Origin: Cellulophaga sp. HaHa_2_95
Lineage (GTDB): Bacteria; Bacteroidota; Bacteroidia; Flavobacteriales; Flavobacteriaceae
Assembly (NCBI RefSeq): GCF_019278565.1
Contig: NZ_CP058988.1
Coordinates: 1,426,001-1,490,000, forward strand
DNA length: 64,000 nt
Direction of reading: 5' to 3'
Under the pieces are notes generated by a model. It made no database searches, was not told the origin of the DNA, and saw only the letters and a program-made list of their open reading frames with translations. Both the position numbers and the translations under genes were made by a program. Shown here in pieces: positions 43,852 through 53,192 of this stretch; position 1 is the first letter of the stretch; the number at the start of each line of letters is the position of its first letter.

Positions 43852-44167
43852 AACTTATTTTGTTTTATTTTGGATGCAACTGACGTGTTTTTAGAACTAT
43901 AAAACTAATAATAGATTATTTTTTAAATGAACTCAAATGCTAAAAAATAAAACTCAAATCACTTTTATAGCTTTGTTTAAGTACTTTTAGAGAGGTGGTT
44001 GAAATAATCTATTGACATTTATTTATAAGTTACAATGTAAATTTGTTTTCATGGTAGAATATATATCCTCACTTTTGCGTTGTACTTAGATGATCAAAAT
44101 TTTTATGATTTGAGGTTGACTTTACAGGAGATTTAGTTAGTTAAATTAAACATGACAGTAGTAAGAA
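43852..44167. other. intergenic region with a candidate promoter for the YbjQ gene
   Basis: A 316-bp A+T-rich gap. TAAATTTG at 44038-44045 fits TAnnTTTG, with a TTG at 44012-44014 23 bp upstream, giving a possible plus-strand promoter and a leader of about 118 nt. I see nothing else. Confidence 0.4.
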
Positions 44168-45226
44168 ATGGAAAATTTTAAGCATATAAAAGTAACAACA
44201 ACTTCTTCTCTGCAGAATGTTGAAATAGTAGAATACTTGGAACCTATTTCTGTAACTATCGTTATTGGGATGAATTTCTTTGAAGATGTACTAACAGGAT
44301 TTCGGGATGTTATTGGAGGTAAGTCTAATACGTATACCAAATCATTAGAAAAGATTAATGAAGAAGCTATTATAGAACTTAAAAGACGTGCCCATTATTT
44401 AAATGCCAATTACGTTATTGGTCTCAGTATTGATAATGATGAGATTTCTGCGCAAGGAAAATCAATGTTGATGGTTACAGCAATGGGTACAGCGGTAAGA
44501 GTTGCCGGAAAGGCTAAGAATATCATAAAGAATTCAACATCCATAAATTTAGAAGCTTTTGAACAATTGTCGTTAAAAGCGCAACTCCTGGAAAGTGCAG
44601 AGAAAGACGAATTGATTTTAACTGAAAATAAGTGGCATCAAATTATAGAAAATCAAGTGTCAGAATTAATTCCTTTTCTTTTAACCAAGCTCACCAATAA
44701 CTTAAGCCAGTTTGATGTCAAAGAAAATATTAAGTTATTTTTTGATACGCTGGAAAGAGAAGACACGATTACCCAGATTTTTGATTTCTTAGAACGCAAT
44801 GAAGATAGAGATTTGGAGTATGTACTTGAAGTAATACAAGAATTGCATATGGTAGATTATGATAAAAACCTAAAGCTACTGACGAGCAAGAAGCGGTATT
44901 TGAATATTTTGGGCGCTTCCATCGCAGGAATGCATAAGAAGGCCTATTATACATCTGATCTAAAATTGATGGAAGAAACCATTTTGGTGCTCGAGGAAAA
45001 ATTTCCTGTTACAGCAAGCTTTATGAGGTCTAAAGAATCGTTCTCAGACAAAGAAATTGATGTTTGGAAATGTGAATGCGGCACTGAAAATAATTTAGAA
45101 AGAGAAAGCTGTAGAGCGTGTAAAACAGATATTCATGGGTTAAAAGATGCTACAATTAATCTAAAAGAAATTAAAGAAAGCTTGATTTATAAATTGGCTA
45201 TTTTACAGAAAAATTTTGCTCAATAA
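44168..45226 (+). CDS. YbjQ-domain protein with C-terminal zinc ribbon
   Basis: Cytoplasmic protein of 352 aa. The N-terminal 105 residues match the YbjQ/DUF74 putative heavy-metal-binding family, with FFEDVLTGFRDVIGGKSNTY, then INEEAIIELKRRAHYLNANY and VIGLSIDNDEIS. This domain forms a pentamer in known structures. A helical middle follows (about 120-295). A C-terminal zinc ribbon reads WKCECGTENNLERESCRACK, with four Cys in a CxC...CxxC pattern. The combination is unusual and its function unknown. It starts a pair with the GH114 gene, 10 bp downstream. Confidence 0.82.
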   Translation: MENFKHIKVTTTSSLQNVEIVEYLEPISVTIVIGMNFFEDVLTGFRDVIGGKSNTYTKSLEKINEEAIIELKRRAHYLNANYVIGLSIDNDEISAQGKSMLMVTAMGTAVRVAGKAKNIIKNSTSINLEAFEQLSLKAQLLESAEKDELILTENKWHQIIENQVSELIPFLLTKLTNNLSQFDVKENIKLFFDTLEREDTITQIFDFLERNEDRDLEYVLEVIQELHMVDYDKNLKLLTSKKRYLNILGASIAGMHKKAYYTSDLKLMEETILVLEEKFPVTASFMRSKESFSDKEIDVWKCECGTENNLERESCRACKTDIHGLKDATINLKEIKESLIYKLAILQKNFAQ

Positions 45227-45236
45227 ATTTAGTGCA

Positions 45237-46085
45237 ATGAAATATTTTTTAAGTATTACCCTCTTATTATCAATTCTTTCATGTAGCAGTGAAGAAAACA
45301 CTACTTCTGCTGATCCTGTGGATGATACGGGCACTCCGCTAGTAAGTAGTGCTATTCCCATTTACAATCAGGCGTATCAAGAGAACTTTGAGGCAGATAA
45401 GATTAGTGCTATTTTAAACAACGCCAAAAATGGATATGTTTTATTAGATCCTTTTCAAGAAGAGGTAACTAATCATGTAGCAGCGATACAGGCAAATGGT
45501 AACCAAGTAGGTGCTTATATCAGTATTGGTACGGGTGAAACTTATAGAGATGACTATGAACAAATAAAACCTTACTTAGTAGCCACTCCTTGGGGAGAAT
45601 GGCCCGATGAGTTCTTTGTAAAAGAAACTACATCTGGAGTATTAGAAGTAATGAAGGCGAGAATAGATAAGATTGCTGCTTGGGGATTTGACTGGGTAGA
45701 GTTTGATAATATGGATTGGGCTTTTGATGATGAAGCTAGAGATACCTATAGAATAACAGCATCGGAAAGTGAAGCAATTACTTACTATCAAGAATTATGT
45801 GCTTATGTGCATTCAAAAGGAATGAAATGTATGGCGAAAAATAGTGTAGAAGATGCTGCCAATTTTGATGGTGTCCTATATGAATCTTATTCCGATGAAA
45901 AAAATTGGTGGGATCAATCTGGAGCACAAAGCTTTTTGGATGCGGGAAAATTGGTGATTATTAATCATTACAATGAGAAATCTTGTGGAGAAGTGTATTC
46001 TGAATATAAGGGCATTTATAATGATGACCTTTCCTTTATTTGTGAAGATGCCATATTAAAAAAATATGTTCATTATAATGAGTAG
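45237..46085 (+). CDS. GH114 endo-alpha-1,4-polygalactosaminidase-like lipoprotein
   Basis: Exported glycosidase-like TIM barrel of 282 aa from the ATG at 45237. The signal ends LLSILSC, lipidated. GH114 signatures are GAYISIGTGETYRDDYEQIK, ATPWGEWPDEFFVK, WGFDWVEFDNMD with likely catalytic Glu and Asp, and FDGVLYESYSDEKNWW. The family degrades galactosaminogalactan-type polymers; the present substrate is unproven. The start is 10 bp after the YbjQ gene stop. A terminator follows. Confidence 0.85.
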   Translation: MKYFLSITLLLSILSCSSEENTTSADPVDDTGTPLVSSAIPIYNQAYQENFEADKISAILNNAKNGYVLLDPFQEEVTNHVAAIQANGNQVGAYISIGTGETYRDDYEQIKPYLVATPWGEWPDEFFVKETTSGVLEVMKARIDKIAAWGFDWVEFDNMDWAFDDEARDTYRITASESEAITYYQELCAYVHSKGMKCMAKNSVEDAANFDGVLYESYSDEKNWWDQSGAQSFLDAGKLVIINHYNEKSCGEVYSEYKGIYNDDLSFICEDAILKKYVHYNE

Positions 46086-46111
46086 GTGAGCCTATCGTAG
46101 TCAAATAAAAG

Positions 46112-46144
46112 ATCCCAGTAAATTTAAATTTGCTGGGATTTTTT
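46112..46144 (+). terminator. rho-independent terminator after the GH114 gene
   Basis: ATCCCAG (46112-46118) pairs with CTGGGAT (46133-46139), then a T run. Confidence 0.8.
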
Positions 46145-46335
46145 ATAGACTATTATGGCTAGATCTATCACCATTTACGTCAGTTTTACTATAAGTTACT
46201 ACAGATGAAGTTCCTGTGATTTCTAGTGATTAGCGCATAAATACATGTTAATTAGGGAGTTGTGTTCTGGCAAATAACATAGGAGTCTCGAAATTAATAG
46301 TGCTAAATTAATATATTTATGCTAATTTGGTATAT

Positions 46336-46755
46336 ATGAAAATTGAACTATGTCCTAATTGTGGGTCAGACCATAAGATTAAAAGCGGAATTGTCAATAA
46401 TAGGCAGCGGTATAAGTGTAAACAGTGTAGTTATTTCTTTTCTGTAAATAAGATAGGAAAGAAGATAGATGATTATTACATAAACAAGTCGCTTCAGTTG
46501 TATTTAGAGGGATTGTCATATCGGGAGATAGAACGTATTCTTGGGGTGTCTCATGTTAGTATTATGAACTGGGTCAAGAAGTATAATGTTAAGCGTCCTT
46601 ACAATTCTAGCTACCACCCTACCTATAAAATATTAAATGCAATAGAGCTAGGTAAGTACTTTCTAAATGCTGAAAATATTAAAGGGGCAGGAGTAGTAGT
46701 GACAGAGTTGGGAGATAAATTTATGCTTATAAAATGGGAGCGTTTCAAGGATTAA
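46336..46755 (+). CDS. InsA-like zinc-ribbon / helix-turn-helix protein
   Basis: Small DNA-binding protein of 139 aa. Cys6, Cys9, Cys28 and Cys31 form a zinc ribbon (CPNCGSDHK...CKQC). A helix-turn-helix follows at about 53-82 (LYLEGLSYREIERILGVSHV, SIMNWVKKY), as in the InsA half of IS1-type transposases. There is no catalytic DDE part and no InsB partner, and I see no terminal inverted repeats. The C-terminal 50 residues (about 90-139) look like a folded extra domain with no transposase motif. It lies directly upstream of the acetate porin/symporter genes and probably regulates them. The ATG at 46336 is chosen over a TTG at 46327. Confidence 0.8.
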   Translation: MKIELCPNCGSDHKIKSGIVNNRQRYKCKQCSYFFSVNKIGKKIDDYYINKSLQLYLEGLSYREIERILGVSHVSIMNWVKKYNVKRPYNSSYHPTYKILNAIELGKYFLNAENIKGAGVVVTELGDKFMLIKWERFKD

Positions 46756-46765
46756 GTATATCTAT

Positions 46766-46800
46766 TTAACAAAATAGTATATTAGTTTTTTGTTAACAAA
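46766..46800. promoter_or_regulatory. two TTAACAAA repeats upstream of the porin gene
   Basis: TTAACAAA occurs at 46766-46773 and again at 46793-46800, the second within the perfect palindrome TTTGTTAACAAA (46789-46800). They lie in the 107-bp gap between the zinc-ribbon/HTH gene and the porin. They could be binding sites, but two short AT-rich copies may be chance. Confidence 0.35.
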
Positions 46801-46862
46801 TTGTTTTTAAGAGATTAGTGGTGCACACAAAACCAATTATTCACTTATTAATCAACGTAACA

Positions 46863-48110
46863 ATGGGAAAACAAACACTAATATGGATAGGGGTATTTCT
46901 CGCCTCCTTTCAGATTATAAATGCCCAAGGCTCTCCTGATTATACCGGAGGTCTTAAATTTAAATTTAATGAGGAGGGCTCAAAATATCTGCGAGTCATT
47001 TCCTGGGCACAAGTACAAGCAAATTATAATACGGAGAATACCTTTGATGCCAATGGTAATGAGAATAGTCGCCTAAACTTTAATCTACGACGAGCACGTG
47101 TATTAATGTTTGCACAAATCAATAAAGATTTTTTAATCTTAACGCATTTTGGACTCAATAGTTTAACAAGCACTACCCTAAGTCCTACAGGAAAAGGAGA
47201 TGGTTCTCAACTATTTTTTCACGGAGTTTGGGCACAATATAATATAGGCGATGATCTAACGCTAGGCGGAGGCTTGCATTATTTTAATGGTATTTCAAGA
47301 TTAAATAATCAGAGCACCTTAAACATGATGACGATGGATAACCATCGTCAAGCTTGGGCAACTATTGGGTTATCGGATCAGTTTGCACGTCATTTAGGAT
47401 TTTTTGCCAAAGGAAATTTTGATCGGTTGCAATACCGGGTGGCAATCAATGATGCTTCGGCCTCTTCTTTAGATTCACGTACTGCGGCGGTAAATAGTTT
47501 TGCGGTTTATAATGGGCGTGCTACTTTGGGGTCTAAAGATGCCGGTAAAGCCTATGCCGGTTACTTCGATTATCATTTTTTAGATCAAGAATCTAACTTC
47601 TTGCCCTATAAAGTAGGAACGTATGTGGGAAGTAAAAAAGTGTTCAACATAGGAGCAGGCTTCTTTCTACATCCCAAAGGATCTGTTATAGACAATGGTA
47701 CTTTAGCCGCTCCTAATTTAGTAGGAGAAGATGTCTCAATTTTCGCTGCAGATGCTTTCTATGATGCGCCAATTGGCGAAGATGGTAGTGCTGTAACTGC
47801 TTATGCAATGTTTCAATCTAGTGATTACGGAAAAGATTATTTATTCAGTGCCTATGGCACAGGGAATATGCTTTACGGGCACGTAGGTTACGTTTTCAAA
47901 GGAGACATTACAAAGACAAGGTACCAACCTTATTTAAGCTATGGCACCCATAGTTATGATGCTGTAGAGGACAACCGAAATACCTTTGGTATTGGAGTAA
48001 ATGCTTTTATGAGTGGTCACAACTCAAAATTAACGTTAGAATATCAAAATCAAAGTTTTGGCGCAGTAGATTCTAATATTATATCGCTTCAAGCGATGAT
48101 TTACCTATAA
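46863..48110 (+). CDS. outer-membrane porin
   Basis: Beta-barrel porin of 415 aa from the ATG at 46863. The signal peptide is MGKQTLIWIGVFLASFQIIN, cleaved after NAQ. The barrel contains typical strands such as RLNFNLRRARVLMFAQINKD and KAYAGYFDYHFLDQESNF, and ends in LQAMIYL with a C-terminal hydrophobic strand. It resembles phosphate-selective or carboxylate porins seen beside DUF4212/symporter pairs. It is 12 bp before the DUF4212 gene, so it probably lets acetate or a similar small carboxylate through the outer membrane (inference). Confidence 0.85.
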   Translation: MGKQTLIWIGVFLASFQIINAQGSPDYTGGLKFKFNEEGSKYLRVISWAQVQANYNTENTFDANGNENSRLNFNLRRARVLMFAQINKDFLILTHFGLNSLTSTTLSPTGKGDGSQLFFHGVWAQYNIGDDLTLGGGLHYFNGISRLNNQSTLNMMTMDNHRQAWATIGLSDQFARHLGFFAKGNFDRLQYRVAINDASASSLDSRTAAVNSFAVYNGRATLGSKDAGKAYAGYFDYHFLDQESNFLPYKVGTYVGSKKVFNIGAGFFLHPKGSVIDNGTLAAPNLVGEDVSIFAADAFYDAPIGEDGSAVTAYAMFQSSDYGKDYLFSAYGTGNMLYGHVGYVFKGDITKTRYQPYLSYGTHSYDAVEDNRNTFGIGVNAFMSGHNSKLTLEYQNQSFGAVDSNIISLQAMIYL

Positions 48111-48121
48111 AAATAAAAATT

Positions 48122-48382
48122 ATGTCTGATAAACAAAAAAATGCAACAGCGTACTGGAAGGAAAATCTGCGGTACCTAACTATTCTATTATCCATTTGGT
48201 TTTTAGTTTCCTTCGTTTTTGGAATCTTAATGGTCGATCAATTAAATGAGATAAAAATGGGTGGCTTCAAGCTAGGGTTCTGGTTTGCACAGCAAGGGTC
48301 TATTTACGTATTTGTTGTACTCATATTCGTCTATATACGATTGATGAATAAGTTGGATAAAAAATATGGTGTTGACGAATAA
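48122..48382 (+). CDS. DUF4212 small symporter subunit
   Basis: Small inner-membrane protein of 86 aa. It begins with YWKENLRYLTILLSIWFLVS, and two membrane segments (about 18-37 and 55-76) form the DUF4212 family. This family is encoded next to sodium:solute symporters and is regarded as their small subunit. It lies 24 bp before the large symporter gene and 12 bp after the porin gene. Confidence 0.92.
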   Translation: MSDKQKNATAYWKENLRYLTILLSIWFLVSFVFGILMVDQLNEIKMGGFKLGFWFAQQGSIYVFVVLIFVYIRLMNKLDKKYGVDE

Positions 48383-48406
48383 ACTAACTAAAAAAATAAA
48401 TATATT

Positions 48407-50113
48407 ATGGGAATACTAACTTGGACCTGGATACTCGTAGGGATAACTTTTGCACTTTATATCGGGATTGCCATTTGGGCTAGAGCAGGATCTTCAAAAG
48501 AATTTTACGTTGCAGGAGGTGGTGTGCCACCAATTATCAATGGTATGGCAACTGCAGCCGATTGGATGTCTGCAGCATCATTTATATCATTAGCAGGTAT
48601 TGTATCTTTCGGGGGCTATGATGGCTCTGTTTACCTTATGGGGTGGACCGGTGGGTATGTGCTTTTAGCTTTGCTACTCGCTCCTTATCTAAGGAAATTT
48701 GGAAAATTTACAGTACCAGATTTTATTGGAGATCGGTATTATTCTAACGTAGCCCGTATCGTGGCTGTCATTGCGGCCCTAATAGTGTCATTTACTTATG
48801 TGGCTGGTCAAATGAGAGGGGTAGGCATTGTTTTTTCAAGATATTTAGAAGTAGATATTGAGACTGGTGTTTATATCGGTATGACTATCGTACTCTTCTA
48901 TGCAGTACTTGGCGGGATGAAAGGAATTACCTATACACAAGTAGCGCAATATTGTGTTCTTATTTTTGCTTTTATGGTTCCAGCGATTTTTATTTCGTTT
49001 GAAATGACAGGAAATGCTATTCCGCAATTAGGATTTGGCGGTACAGGTGATGATGGGACGTACCTTTTGGATAAATTAGATGGTTTACATGCAGAACTAG
49101 GTTTTAGTGAGTATACTACAGGAAGTAAATCTATGATAGATGTGTTTGCGATAACACTAGCCTTGATGGCGGGTACTGCTGGTTTACCGCATGTTATTGT
49201 CCGTTTCTTTACAGTACCTCGTGTAAAAGATGCAAGGAAATCTGCAGGTTGGGCTTTATTATTTATTGCAATCATGTATACTACAATTCCGGCTGTAGCG
49301 GTGTTTGCGAGAGTTAATCTTATAGAAACAGTTAGTAATAAGCCCTACGACGGATTGCCAGAATGGTTTGCAAATTGGGAGAAAACTGGACTTTTAAAAT
49401 ATGAGGACAAAAATAATGATGGTGTAGTTCAATATGTGGCAGATAAGAATGCAAATGAACTTACTATTGACCGTGATATAATGGTACTTGCAAATCCTGA
49501 GATAGCAAAATTACCTAATTGGGTAATTGCATTAGTAGGAGCAGGAGGATTGGCTGCAGCATTATCTACAGCGGCAGGTTTATTATTAGTAATAGCATCT
49601 TCTATTTCTCATGATTTATTCAAGAAAATTTTAATGCCCACAATTAGTGAAAAAGGTGAGCTTATTGCTGCGCGCCTCGCAGCTGCAGTTGCAGTAGTAA
49701 TTGCAGGTTATTTTGGGATCAATCCTCCAGGATTTGTTGCCGCTGTCGTCGCATTAGCCTTTGGTCTTGCTGCCGCCTCATTCTTTCCGGCAATTGTATT
49801 AGGAATCTTCGATAAACGTATGAATAAAGAAGGGGCCATTGCAGGTATGGTAATAGGTTTGGGCTTAATGCTATTTTATATGCTGAAATTTAAATTTGGA
49901 ATCTTTGACGGAGGGAAAGAAGCTGTTGATAGTTTAAAATCTAGTTGGTGGTTTGGTATATCACCTGAAGGATTTGGTACGGTCGCTATGTTCGTAAACT
50001 TTGTCTTCTCTGTTGTGATCTCGAGAATGACACCTGCCCCACCAGAAAATGTTCAGGATATTGTAGAAAATATCAGAATACCTTCTGGGGCAGGAGAGGC
50101 TTCTGGACATTAA
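48407..50113 (+). CDS. sodium:solute symporter, ActP-like (acetate/short monocarboxylate)
   Basis: Inner-membrane symporter of 568 aa in the SSS family. Segments seen are FYVAGGGVPPIINGMATAAD, followed by WMSAASFISLAGIVSFGGYD, and FTYVAGQMRGVGIVFSRYLE. It has about 13 membrane helices with a charged periplasmic insertion (YEDKNNDGVVQYVADKNANE). With the porin, DUF4212 subunit and acs nearby, acetate is the most likely substrate, though propionate or pyruvate is possible. A strong terminator follows. Confidence 0.9.
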   Translation: MGILTWTWILVGITFALYIGIAIWARAGSSKEFYVAGGGVPPIINGMATAADWMSAASFISLAGIVSFGGYDGSVYLMGWTGGYVLLALLLAPYLRKFGKFTVPDFIGDRYYSNVARIVAVIAALIVSFTYVAGQMRGVGIVFSRYLEVDIETGVYIGMTIVLFYAVLGGMKGITYTQVAQYCVLIFAFMVPAIFISFEMTGNAIPQLGFGGTGDDGTYLLDKLDGLHAELGFSEYTTGSKSMIDVFAITLALMAGTAGLPHVIVRFFTVPRVKDARKSAGWALLFIAIMYTTIPAVAVFARVNLIETVSNKPYDGLPEWFANWEKTGLLKYEDKNNDGVVQYVADKNANELTIDRDIMVLANPEIAKLPNWVIALVGAGGLAAALSTAAGLLLVIASSISHDLFKKILMPTISEKGELIAARLAAAVAVVIAGYFGINPPGFVAAVVALAFGLAAASFFPAIVLGIFDKRMNKEGAIAGMVIGLGLMLFYMLKFKFGIFDGGKEAVDSLKSSWWFGISPEGFGTVAMFVNFVFSVVISRMTPAPPENVQDIVENIRIPSGAGEASGH

Positions 50114-50190
50114 AAATAAATACTTTTTTATGTATGAGATATCGTTTGAATAACGGAAGGGTATTAAATTAAAATTAGTTAGTTAACCTA

Positions 50191-50225
50191 AAATCAGCAT
50201 TGCAATTTTTGTAATGCTGATTTTT
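50191..50225 (+). terminator. rho-independent terminator after the symporter gene
   Basis: AAATCAGCATT (50191-50201) pairs with AATGCTGATTT (50213-50223) around an 11-nt loop, followed by T bases. Confidence 0.85.
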
Positions 50226-50301
50226 ATTGAGGTAATAAAATGATTTTTTTTCACTACTTTATACACGGCAAACAGTATAGTAAATCAACTAATAACTAAA
50301 C

Positions 50302-50496
50302 ATGAAGAAACGTCATGAACAAAAACTAGTCGTCCTTTCGATTGCTTTATTTTTACTATTTAATGTACCCTTTGTCTTAATTTTTAATTTTGAAGGGGCG
50401 TTATTTGGTATTCCAACGTTTTACTTTTCTATGTTTTCTATTTGGTTGCTTTCTATCGTAATTTCAGGAATTGTTCTAAAACGATATTATGAATAA
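50302..50496 (+). CDS. small two-helix membrane protein, 64 aa
   Basis: Protein of 64 aa starting MKKRHEQKLVVLSIALFLLF. It has two hydrophobic segments (about 9-27 and 36-57) and a short basic end (KRYYE). Its last codons overlap the symporter-kinase start by 8 bp, so translation is coupled. Similar small proteins accompany SSS transporters and may be their accessory subunits, but no function is proven. Confidence 0.75.
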   Translation: MKKRHEQKLVVLSIALFLLFNVPFVLIFNFEGALFGIPTFYFSMFSIWLLSIVISGIVLKRYYE

Positions 50497-53176
50497 TTAC
50501 TTGTTAATCATTATTATCGTTGTGTATTTAGCAGTGCTGTTTTTCATTGCTTTTTTGGCGGAAAAAAAGAAAAAAAGCAAATGGGTAAACAATCCCTATG
50601 TGTACACTTTGTCTTTAGCAGTTTATTGTTCTGCTTGGACGTACTATGGCAGTATCGGGATTGCGGCCAATTCTGGAATTGATTTTTTGCCTATTTATTT
50701 AGGTCCTGTTATTGCTGCACCTTTATGGATTGTAGTGCTTCGTAAAGTAATACGAATTTCTAAGCAAAATAAAATCTCTTCCATAGCAGATTTCATTTCT
50801 CTGCGGTATGGGAATAATAGGTTTCTGGGAGCTCTAGTTACCTTGGTTTGTCTTTTTGGTACCATTCCCTATATTTCGTTACAACTAAAAGCGGTCTCAG
50901 AAACCTTTGAAATTATGGGTGATAATATTTCGCATGTTTCAACTAATATTTTTAATGATTCTACCTTTTATGTAGCGCTACTTTTAGCCATATTCGCAAC
51001 GTTTTTTGGTACACAAAAAGCAGATGCGTCAGAAAAACATACAGGAATCATTGCAGCAGTAGCTTTTGAATCGGTATTAAAACTGGTGTTCTTCTTAGTT
51101 GTTGGTGTTTATGTAACTTTCTATTTATTTGATGGTACCACCGATATTTATGCGCAAATAGCCACTAGAACTAATTTTAAAGAACTAACCAGTCTTTCTG
51201 GATTGGAAGAAGGGTTTAATTGGTTTTTTATGATTGGATTGTCATTTATGGCCATCTTTTTATTGCCTCGACAATTTCAGGTTTCAGTATTAGAAAATAC
51301 CAGAGAAAAATATTTAAAAAAAGCGATCTGGTTATTTCCACTTTACCTCCTATTGTTTAACATATTTGTAATTTTTATCGCTTGGGCGGGAGAGCTAACT
51401 TTTGGAGGTACTGCGAATTCAGAATATTACACCTTACTTTTACCTTTAGAGAATGGCAACTCATTTCTAGCCACTTTAGTTTTTCTTGGAGGATTCTCTG
51501 CAGTCATTTCCATGGTAGTGGTTTCTACATTAGCACTGTCAACTATGGTGAGTAATAATTTAATTATTCCTTATGGCTTTTTAGACAAATTCATTAGGAA
51601 TCAAACGGAAAGGAATGCGAAGTATATTAAGAATATTCGTCGGATTTCTATTTTTACCATTATCATCATAGCGTATTTCTTTTATGTCTCTTTTTCGAGC
51701 GAATTATCTTTGTATGCTATAGGGCTAATTTCATTTGTGATTATAGGCCAACTAGCACCTTCTTTCTTTATTGGATTATTCTGGAACCGTGGCTCTTCCA
51801 AAGGGGCTATAATAGGGATTATTGTTGGTTTTCTTATAACCGTATATACGTTAATACTTCCATTTACGATAGCAGCAACGGGTCGAGAGAATTTTACGGA
51901 GTTAGGATTGTTTGGTATTAGTGCTCTTAAGCCTTATGCTCTTTTTGGAATTGATTTTTTGAGTCCGCCAGCACATGCTTTTTTTTGGAGTATCTTAGTT
52001 AATTTACTCTGCTATCTCGTGTTCTCTATTATGACGAAAGGGAATTATCGAGAACGTAATTACGCAGAAATGTTTGTAGATAGTAATAACTTCACCGCCT
52101 TGCAAGACAGTGCACTTGTTTGGAAAGGAGAAGCCTACGTAGCAGATATAAAAAATGTCCTTATTCGATTTTTAGGAGAAACTAAAGCGGCTAGAGCCTT
52201 AAAATTATTTTTCACAAAATATAACTTACCATTAGATACGCAATTAGCAGATGCTAGACTGATCAATTTTTCAGAAAAGCTTTTGACGGGGAGTATAGGT
52301 AGTGCATCTGCTAAAATATTAATTTCTAGTGTGGTTAAAGAAGAGCAAATAAGTTTAGTAGAGGTGCTAAAAATTTTAGAAGAATCAAAGAAGAATATCG
52401 TAAGTAATAAAATGCTTCTTGAAAAATCAGACGAGCTCTCGCAATTATCTTCAAAATTAAAAGATGTAAATGAAGAGCTTGTAGTTAAGGATAAGCAAAA
52501 AGATGAGTTTTTAGATACCGTAGCACATGAGTTGAAAACGCCTATTACGGGGATTAGAGCTGCTACGGAACTTCTAATGGATGAAGAGGATGATATGCCA
52601 AAGGAGATTAAAAAGCAGTTCCTGAATAACATCCTTCAAGATTCAGATAGGCTAGGGCGACTCATTAACAATATTCTGGATTTTGAAAAGATGGAAACAG
52701 GTCGACTTAGCTTAAATAAAAGCTCTTTGGATATTCAAAAAACCATAAGAACGGCAGTAGAACGCACGCAACATATTGCAGCTAAAAAAGGAATCAAAAT
52801 AAACATAAAAAATGTCCATCGTTTTTATTTAAATTATGATGAAGATAGAATTATTCAGGTGTTGTACAATTTGCTTTCAAATGCTTTGAAATTTTGTGAG
52901 CCAGAATCTGGACACATTGAAATAGATTATAGGCTAGGAAACGAAGTGCTTGAGATTGTGGTAAGAGACAATGGAAAGGGGATACCTCTTGAGGATATCG
53001 ACTTTATTTTTGATAAATTTTATCAATCTCAACATCAAAATACCATTAAGCCAGAAGGCAGTGGATTAGGCTTAGCGATTACACGACAAATTATAGAAAA
53101 ACACGGTGGAAAAATTTGGGCCTCTAAACATATAAAAACAGGTGCAGAACTTGTTTTTACGTTGCCATTTAGTTAA
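50489..53176 (+). CDS. SSS-transporter/histidine kinase fusion (CrbS/CbrA-like)
   Basis: Membrane sensor kinase of 895 aa. The first 540 residues form an SSS-transporter-like domain of about 13 helices, for example KKSKWVNNPYVYTLSLAVYC, then SAWTYYGSIGIAANSG. A linker and coiled coil (about 570-670) lead to the HisKA domain with His680 in VAHELKTPITGIRAA. The ATPase domain has the N box NLLSNALKFCEP, the G1 box DNGKGIP and the G2 box GSGLGLAI. CrbS-type kinases sense or respond to acetate and control acs and actP in gamma-proteobacteria. The receiver gene follows after 16 bp. Confidence 0.93.
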   Translation: MNNYLLIIIIVVYLAVLFFIAFLAEKKKKSKWVNNPYVYTLSLAVYCSAWTYYGSIGIAANSGIDFLPIYLGPVIAAPLWIVVLRKVIRISKQNKISSIADFISLRYGNNRFLGALVTLVCLFGTIPYISLQLKAVSETFEIMGDNISHVSTNIFNDSTFYVALLLAIFATFFGTQKADASEKHTGIIAAVAFESVLKLVFFLVVGVYVTFYLFDGTTDIYAQIATRTNFKELTSLSGLEEGFNWFFMIGLSFMAIFLLPRQFQVSVLENTREKYLKKAIWLFPLYLLLFNIFVIFIAWAGELTFGGTANSEYYTLLLPLENGNSFLATLVFLGGFSAVISMVVVSTLALSTMVSNNLIIPYGFLDKFIRNQTERNAKYIKNIRRISIFTIIIIAYFFYVSFSSELSLYAIGLISFVIIGQLAPSFFIGLFWNRGSSKGAIIGIIVGFLITVYTLILPFTIAATGRENFTELGLFGISALKPYALFGIDFLSPPAHAFFWSILVNLLCYLVFSIMTKGNYRERNYAEMFVDSNNFTALQDSALVWKGEAYVADIKNVLIRFLGETKAARALKLFFTKYNLPLDTQLADARLINFSEKLLTGSIGSASAKILISSVVKEEQISLVEVLKILEESKKNIVSNKMLLEKSDELSQLSSKLKDVNEELVVKDKQKDEFLDTVAHELKTPITGIRAATELLMDEEDDMPKEIKKQFLNNILQDSDRLGRLINNILDFEKMETGRLSLNKSSLDIQKTIRTAVERTQHIAAKKGIKINIKNVHRFYLNYDEDRIIQVLYNLLSNALKFCEPESGHIEIDYRLGNEVLEIVVRDNGKGIPLEDIDFIFDKFYQSQHQNTIKPEGSGLGLAITRQIIEKHGGKIWASKHIKTGAELVFTLPFS

Positions 53177-53192
53177 CTTGGTTACAGATTTT

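Noticed and set aside
46327..46755. Intact insertion sequence
   Set aside because: Only an InsA-like DNA-binding part is present; there is no catalytic partner, no terminal inverted repeats and no target duplication was seen.
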